The position numbers were made by a program, and so were the translations under genes. From JAAZIN01 sp033809435 (GTDB taxonomy: Bacteria; Bacillota; Dethiobacteria; DTU022): DNA of 25,494 nucleotides. Location of the stretch: positions 1-25,494 of the forward strand of contig JAPXLS010000005.1 of the NCBI GenBank assembly GCA_033809435.1, written 5' to 3'. The notes beneath the pieces were generated by a model that made no database searches, was not told the DNA's origin, and worked only from the letters and a program-made list of their open reading frames with translations. This document shows, piece by piece, positions 21,743 through 25,494 of the stretch. Position 1 is the first letter of the stretch; each line of letters begins with the position of its first letter.

Positions 21743-22014
21743 CCTTCTTGACAGGGGCGGGGGAAGCAAATACTCTCATCAGGGTCAGGTGTCAGGGGAA
21801 GGCAAGCCATCACATTCAAGGCGCCAGGGAGGACCGGGGTCTCCTTGGCGCCCCAGGCGTCGACTGCACCGGTGAAATCGTAATGCTGCGGAACAAGGCA
21901 GCAGCCGTGGATATCCTCCCACCTCCTCATTTTATGTGCCTCTGTGCAGAGCCCGGGGCAGGCAATTTTTTTTGCGCTCCGGGAAAACATATGACTGATG
22001 GAGGGGGTGGGACT
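21743..22014. other. Unassigned spacer with hairpins between intron relic and DUF5665 gene
   Basis: No convincing gene. It contains a long imperfect hairpin (21820-21852; GGCGCCAGGGAG pairs with CTCCTTGGCGCC with one wobble and one bulge) not followed by T residues. Further on is a small hairpin-like stretch followed by TTTTTTTT at 21966-21973, a weak terminator candidate. A frame open from 21748 runs into the next gene, but its residues do not look like a known family and its ATG lacks an RBS. It may hold the rest of the decayed intron. Confidence 0.5.
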
Positions 22015-22344
22015 TTGAACGGCGAACAGCGGCCCGGGGGCGACGAGGGCCATGAGCAGAGGCAGCTGCAGCAGCGGCTGATCATCCGCCTGGCCCGCCT
22101 GTCGCAGGACCTGGAGAAATACAACCTGGGTGAGTACATGAACCTGTTGAACAACCCCCGCCGCTATATCCTGGTCAATTTCACCGGCGGGATTGTCCGT
22201 GGGCTGGGCTTCGGGCTCGGAGCGACGTTGCTGGCGGCTTTGCTGATCTATATCATGCAGCGTCTCGTCGTTCTCAACCTGCCGCTTATCGGAGATTTTA
22301 TCGCCGAACTGGTCAGGATAGTCAATGAACAGCTGAAAGGATGA
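22015..22344 (+). CDS. DUF5665 family small membrane protein
   Basis: A 109-residue protein with a polar N-terminus (Gln/Glu/Arg-rich, residues 1-30), the segment DLEKYNLGEYMNLLNNPRRY, a membrane helix within residues 56-80 (NFTGGIVRGLGFGLGATLLAALLIY), and the ending LPLIGDFIAELVRIVNEQ. This matches what I know as DUF5665; function unknown. TTG 22015 is chosen because GGAGGGGGTG (22000-22009) lies five bases upstream; the in-frame ATG 21991 lacks an RBS. The family commonly sits between ileS and the DksA/TraR-lspA genes. Ten bases separate it from the next ORF. Confidence 0.75.
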   Translation: MNGEQRPGGDEGHEQRQLQQRLIIRLARLSQDLEKYNLGEYMNLLNNPRRYILVNFTGGIVRGLGFGLGATLLAALLIYIMQRLVVLNLPLIGDFIAELVRIVNEQLKG

Positions 22345-22353
22345 GATGAGAGA

Positions 22354-22953
22354 ATGGCCGAAGATCTTGAAAAGTACACTGCTGCACTGAACAGGACGCG
22401 GCGTGAGCTGCTGGAGCAGCTGGGGGATGACCCGTACCGGACCAGGGGGATCAGCATGCGCGACAGTGTTACCGATCTCTCCTTTGCCGACAACCATCCC
22501 GCCGATCTGGGCTCGGAGAATTTTGAAAGGAGCAAGGATCTTTCGCTCAGGGAGCAGCGGTTCAGCCGGCTTCGCCAGGTTGATGAGGCGCTGGCGCGGA
22601 TCGATGCCGGGACTTACGGTATCTGCACCCGCTGCGGTGAGCGGATCGCCCGGGACAGGCTTGAAGCGCTTCCGGAGGCGTCCCTTTGCCTGCTTTGCCG
22701 GCAATTCGAAGAGGGGGCCGTTGAAAAGGGAGGGCGGCGCCCTGCGGAGGAGGATCAGCTTTTTCCCCCCTTTGCCCGGAGCATCACCCCGGGGGACCCC
22801 GGCTTCGACAGCGAGGATTCATGGCAGGAGGCGGCGAGGCACAACAAACGCCCCTTTATATTTGAAGATATCCTGGACGACGAGGAAACGGGGCTGGTGG
22901 AGGACACCGATGCGCTGACCAATGAGGACCATCGCAATCAACTACCCGATTAA
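22354..22953 (+). CDS. yteA: DksA/TraR-type zinc-finger protein, YteA-like sporulation family
   Basis: A 199-residue protein with an N-terminal helical part (LEKYTAALNRTRRELLEQL), the conserved DNHPADLGSENFERSKDLSLRE segment, and a DksA/TraR C4 zinc finger: Cys91, Cys94, Cys112 and Cys115 (CTRC...CLLC). The acidic C-terminal half includes RPFIFEDILDDEETGLVE, a YteA hallmark. The YteA family is linked to sporulation by name; DksA-type proteins bind RNA polymerase, but the acidic DksA coiled-coil tip is not evident here, so the function is inferred. The RBS is weak (GATGAGAG). Position before lspA is usual in Clostridia. Confidence 0.82.
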   Translation: MAEDLEKYTAALNRTRRELLEQLGDDPYRTRGISMRDSVTDLSFADNHPADLGSENFERSKDLSLREQRFSRLRQVDEALARIDAGTYGICTRCGERIARDRLEALPEASLCLLCRQFEEGAVEKGGRRPAEEDQLFPPFARSITPGDPGFDSEDSWQEAARHNKRPFIFEDILDDEETGLVEDTDALTNEDHRNQLPD

Positions 22954-22954
22954 C

Positions 22955-22982
22955 TTGTTTTTCGGCGCCGCTGTGATAAAAT
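22955..22982 (+). promoter_or_regulatory. Putative SigA promoter of lspA-lgt-rluD
   Basis: TTGTTT at 22955-22960, a 16-base spacer, and TAAAAT at 22977-22982 preceded by TGA (extended -10). It begins right after the yteA stop codon and 38 bases before lspA. Confidence 0.5.
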
Positions 22983-23019
22983 AGCTCCCAGCGGGTACAA
23001 AGCGCCGGGGGGGAAGGGA

Positions 23020-23478
23020 TTGCGTCTCTTGTTGGTTGTTGCCGCCGTGGTGGCTGTTGATCAGTTTTCCAAGTATCTTGTTGCAGCGACGATGGAGGTG
23101 GGCCAGTCCATACCCTTGATCAAGGGGTTTCTGGCCATCACCTATGTGCGGAACCCGGGGGCAGCTTTTGGCATGTTCCCCTACCGGACCGTTTTTTTTA
23201 TCATTGTCACCCTTGCTGTCATGGGCATGATTATCTATTACTACCGGGTTCTTCCGGCAGGCTACACCGCGCTGCGCCTGGGCCTGGCGCTGCAGCTGGG
23301 CGGCGCCCTGGGCAATCTTATCGACCGGGTGCGGAACTCCTGTGTTGTTGACTTTATTGACGTCAGTTTTTTTCCGCCTGTCTTCAATATTGCCGATACC
23401 GCCATCGTCATCGGGGTGATTCTGTTTATACTTGCTTTCTGGCGGATCCTTCCATCCATGGAGAGCCGCCCGCAATAG
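23020..23478 (+). CDS. lspA: Prolipoprotein signal peptidase LspA
   Basis: Membrane aspartic peptidase that cleaves lipoprotein signal peptides after lipid attachment by Lgt. Four hydrophobic segments; conserved VDQFSKYL, YVRNPGAAFG, GGALGNLIDRV, and the catalytic pair Asp111 (VVDFIDV) and Asp126 (NIADTAI). It has 152 residues, normal. The TTG start follows a purine-rich RBS (GGGGGGGAAGGG, 23007-23018). The next gene, lgt, does the preceding step in the pathway, so the lipoprotein maturation enzymes form a pair here. Confidence 0.96.
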   Translation: MRLLLVVAAVVAVDQFSKYLVAATMEVGQSIPLIKGFLAITYVRNPGAAFGMFPYRTVFFIIVTLAVMGMIIYYYRVLPAGYTALRLGLALQLGGALGNLIDRVRNSCVVDFIDVSFFPPVFNIADTAIVIGVILFILAFWRILPSMESRPQ

Positions 23479-23507
23479 TCTGATCAATATTATGGGGAGA
23501 TGAGCAG

Positions 23508-24275
23508 ATGCACCGGATTCTTTTTCATATCGGCAACTTGCCGGTTTACTCCTACGGGGCCATGATTTCTCTGGCAGTCCTGGTCACCGCCATTCTTATG
23601 TCCAGGGAGGCTTCCCGCCAGGGAATCGATCCCGACTATGCGCTGGAAGCTATTATTGCTGCCGTGATCGGCGGGCTGCTGGGCTCGCGCATTCTGTACG
23701 TGCTTCTGAACTGGGAGCATTACCGGGGTAACTGGCGGGAGATCTTTTTTGCCCGCTTTGAAGGGCTGACCTTTTACGGCGCTTTTCTGGGCGGTCTTCT
23801 CGTTGTTATACTGTGGTGCCGCTGGCGAAAGATCGATTTCTATAAATTTGTCGACCTGGCCGCTCCCTATTTTATCCTGGGCTATGCCTTCGGCCGCGTC
23901 GGCTGTTTCCTGAACGGCTGCTGCTACGGCCGCGTGAGCACCGTGCCCTGGGCGGTGGCCATACCCACCGTGGACAGCCTGCCCCGCCACCCTGTTCAGC
24001 TTTACGCCTCCGCCGGGGCCCTGGTCATCTTTACCGTTCTCATGTTGATGCGCCGTTTTCGCCCCTATACCGGCTTCAATCTTATTGCTCTTTGCGCCTT
24101 TTACGGCATGCTACGCTTTACCACCGAGTTTTTCCGTGAAGAGGCCATCGTCTGGATGGGGCTGACCCTGGCCCAGCTCTTCAGCCTGGGGCTGACCATC
24201 CTCTCCCTGGCAGTGCTGCTCTACATGTTTTCGGTGGCGCCTCCAAAGCGCAAAAAGAGGAGTTTGCGAAAATAG
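23508..24275 (+). CDS. lgt: Prolipoprotein diacylglyceryl transferase Lgt
   Basis: Transfers diacylglycerol from phosphatidylglycerol to the lipobox Cys of prolipoproteins. The multi-helix membrane protein shows the Lgt blocks YSYGAMISLA, GGLLGSRILYVL, GLTFYGAFLGG, the signature GRVGCFLNGCCYGR, RHPVQLYAS and FYGMLRFTTEFFRE. It has 255 residues, with a basic C-terminal tail (PPKRKKRSLRK). The Cys-rich GCFLNGCCYG form of the signature is common in Clostridia. ATG 23508 has GGGGAGATG upstream. It follows lspA by 29 bases and precedes the rluD-type gene, an insertion compared with the common lspA-rluD pair. Confidence 0.94.
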   Translation: MHRILFHIGNLPVYSYGAMISLAVLVTAILMSREASRQGIDPDYALEAIIAAVIGGLLGSRILYVLLNWEHYRGNWREIFFARFEGLTFYGAFLGGLLVVILWCRWRKIDFYKFVDLAAPYFILGYAFGRVGCFLNGCCYGRVSTVPWAVAIPTVDSLPRHPVQLYASAGALVIFTVLMLMRRFRPYTGFNLIALCAFYGMLRFTTEFFREEAIVWMGLTLAQLFSLGLTILSLAVLLYMFSVAPPKRKKRSLRK

Positions 24276-24323
24276 CGCGGTGCGCAGCGCCGGTCTGTTT
24301 CGTTACGAATAAGGGGTGAACTG

Positions 24324-25274
24324 TTGGCGAGGACAGTGGAGTACATTGCTGCAGGCCCCGAGGCGGGACAGCGGATCGATCTTTTCCTGGCCCGTGCGGA
24401 GCCCGGCCTTACCCGCAGCCGGGCCCAGAAGCTGATCGGCCTGGGCGCTGTTCAGCTGAACGGCCGGCCCTGTTTCGACAAGAGCCGCTCCCTGCGGGCG
24501 GGCGATGTGATCGTGATGACCCTGCCGGATCCGCCGCCGGCCAACCCTTTGCCCGAACGAATTCCCCTGGATATTGTATATGAGGATGAAGATCTGCTGG
24601 TGATCAACAAGCCCCGGGGGATGGTGGTCCATCCCGCACCGGGTCACGACAGCGGCACCCTGGTGAACGCGCTGCTCCATCACTGTGAGCATCTTTCGAC
24701 TGCCGGGGATCCCCATCGCCCGGGGATCGTCCACCGTCTGGACAAGGATACAACGGGGCTGCTGCTGGCGGCAAAAAACGACGCCGCCTATTATTCCCTC
24801 ACCGGGCAGCTGCGGGAGCGCACGCTGCGCCGCGAGTACATCGCGCTCGTTTACGGCAGGGTCAGCCCTGCCGAGGGCAGGATCGCGGCGCCCCTGGGCC
24901 GCCATCCGCGCCACCGGCTGCGCATGGCAGTGGTTCCCGGAGGGAGGGAGGCGGCGACACGCTACCGGGTCATCGCCCTTCTGGGAGATTTCAGCCTGCT
25001 TCAGGCCACTCTGGAAAGCGGCCGCACCCACCAGGTAAGGGTCCACCTTGATTTCATCAGGCATCCCGTGGCCGGCGATCCCCTCTACGGGCCCGGCTGC
25101 AGCCCGGATCTGCCTGCAACGCTTTGCCGGGGCCAGGCCCTTCATGCCCGCCGCATCTCCTTCACCCATCCGCGCGGCGGGAGGCGGCTTGAATTTACCG
25201 CCCCCCTGCCCGCCGACTTTCGCGAGGGGCTGCGCCTGCTGCGCGAGCGTTGTCGGGCCGATCGGAGCGGGTGA
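24324..25274 (+). CDS. rluD: RluA/RluD family ribosomal large-subunit pseudouridine synthase
   Basis: Isomerises uridines to pseudouridine in 23S rRNA. The N-terminal S4 domain (about residues 15-75, RIDLFLARAEPGLTRSRAQK) is followed by the catalytic domain with VINKPRGMVVHPAPGH and the active site RPGIVHRLDKDTTGLLL, with catalytic Asp140. RREYIALVYG, GRTHQVRVHLDFIRHPVAGDPLYG and LHARRISFTHP are also family blocks. It has 316 residues. TTG 24324 has AAGGGGTG at 24311-24318. It corresponds to B. subtilis ylyB, next to lspA. The exact target uridine cannot be told from sequence. Confidence 0.94.
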   Translation: MARTVEYIAAGPEAGQRIDLFLARAEPGLTRSRAQKLIGLGAVQLNGRPCFDKSRSLRAGDVIVMTLPDPPPANPLPERIPLDIVYEDEDLLVINKPRGMVVHPAPGHDSGTLVNALLHHCEHLSTAGDPHRPGIVHRLDKDTTGLLLAAKNDAAYYSLTGQLRERTLRREYIALVYGRVSPAEGRIAAPLGRHPRHRLRMAVVPGGREAATRYRVIALLGDFSLLQATLESGRTHQVRVHLDFIRHPVAGDPLYGPGCSPDLPATLCRGQALHARRISFTHPRGGRRLEFTAPLPADFREGLRLLRERCRADRSG

Positions 25275-25291
25275 GACAGGGGGAAACGAGC

Positions 25292-25494
25292 ATGAAAAAA
25301 GTTAAGATAACGGTGATGAAACAAACGGTTTATCAGGATCTGATCGACAAATATGAAAATCCATGGAACATCCCTGCGATATGAAGATCGGGCAGGTTTT
25401 TATTGCTGACGGCTGGCAAAAGCCCGCAGGGATGTGTGACAGCGCATGGGAGAGCATGTCCGCCTTTGTGATGACCCTTGCCCACGGCGGCGAG
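25292..25494 (+). pseudogene. TIGR04076-like small protein, frameshifted and cut by window end
   Basis: From ATG 25292 (purine-rich RBS from 25279) the frame reads MKKVKITVMKQTVYQDLIDKY and stops at 25382-25384. The family sequence continues in another frame from 25363: MEHPCDMKIGQVFIADGWQK, then PAGMCDSAWESMSAFVMTLAHGG to the window end. The continuity of the family pattern (N-P, x-x-P-C-D-M, GQ-F, C-x-x-AW) suggests loss of one base near 25361-25363. The family is small, with two conserved Cys (HPCDM and GMCDSAW) and no known function. It could be a real pseudogene or a sequencing error. Confidence 0.6.

Noticed and set aside
21979..22000. SigE-type promoter (CATATGAC) before the DUF5665 gene
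   Set aside because: The -10 match to CATACAMT is poor and no -35 match lies at the right distance.
21748..22014. N-terminal extension of the DUF5665 protein from an ATG at 21748
   Set aside because: The extension lacks family similarity, overlaps intron debris, and the TTG at 22015 has the only good RBS.
10163..24298. Thirteen-base identical string AGCGCCGGTCTGT in two gaps (10163-10175 and 24286-24298)
   Set aside because: In a GC-rich 25-kb window a shared 13-mer is expected by chance, and no surrounding similarity is seen.
25358..25384. Programmed ribosomal frameshift in the TIGR04076-like gene
   Set aside because: No slippery heptamer with a downstream structure is evident, and the family is not known to need recoding; a base deletion is simpler.

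Overview
This window looks like the chromosome of a GC-rich, endospore-forming member of the Firmicutes (Clostridia or a close deep branch). The evidence is a division and cell-wall cluster running directly into spoIIGA-sigE-sigG, class III (anaerobic, oxygen-sensitive) ribonucleotide reductase as the only reductase seen, a T-box in front of ileS, strong Shine-Dalgarno sites, and many TTG and GTG starts. All genes I can support are on the + strand. I see no tRNA, rRNA or CRISPR array.

Layout. (1) 1-7247: end of an ftsW/spoVE gene, then murG, murB, murA, ftsQ (divIB), ftsA and ftsZ, closed by a strong intrinsic terminator. These genes make lipid II and assemble the Z-ring. (2) 7313-10099: spoIIGA, sigE (with pro-sequence) and sigG, plus a 53-codon membrane ORF. 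Their upstream regions carry plausible Spo0A/SigA-type and SigF-type signals. (3) 10190-10712: a PRC-barrel gene (ymxH/ylmC), three 36-bp tandem repeats, a perfect 33-nt palindrome, and a promoter bracketed by two NrdR boxes 31 bp apart. (4) 10713-15801: a tightly overlapped run nrdR-nrdD-nrdG-pgeF(ylmD)-HlyD-like gene. (5) 15871-18140: ylmE, ylmG, an S4-only ylmH, divIVA and a small membrane protein. sepF is missing from its usual place between ylmE and ylmG. (6) 18137-21254: a SigA promoter, an isoleucine T-box leader and ileS. (7) 21255-22014: the ileS terminator hairpin, followed directly by a decayed group II intron and an unassigned spacer. (8) 22015-25494: a DUF5665 membrane protein, a YteA-type DksA/TraR zinc-finger protein, lspA, lgt, an rluD-type pseudouridine synthase, and a frameshifted TIGR04076-like gene cut by the window end.

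How it fits together: peptidoglycan precursor synthesis, septum assembly and the mother-cell/forespore sigma factors are linked in one block. dNTP supply (nrdDG) sits inside the same block under its own NrdR control. Most of the window is a conserved locus. I did not find a clearly new multi-gene system. The points most worth a second look are the S4-only YlmH, the missing sepF together with a divergent FtsZ tail, the repeat and palindrome block before nrdR, the intron remnant at the ileS terminator, and the frameshifted last gene.
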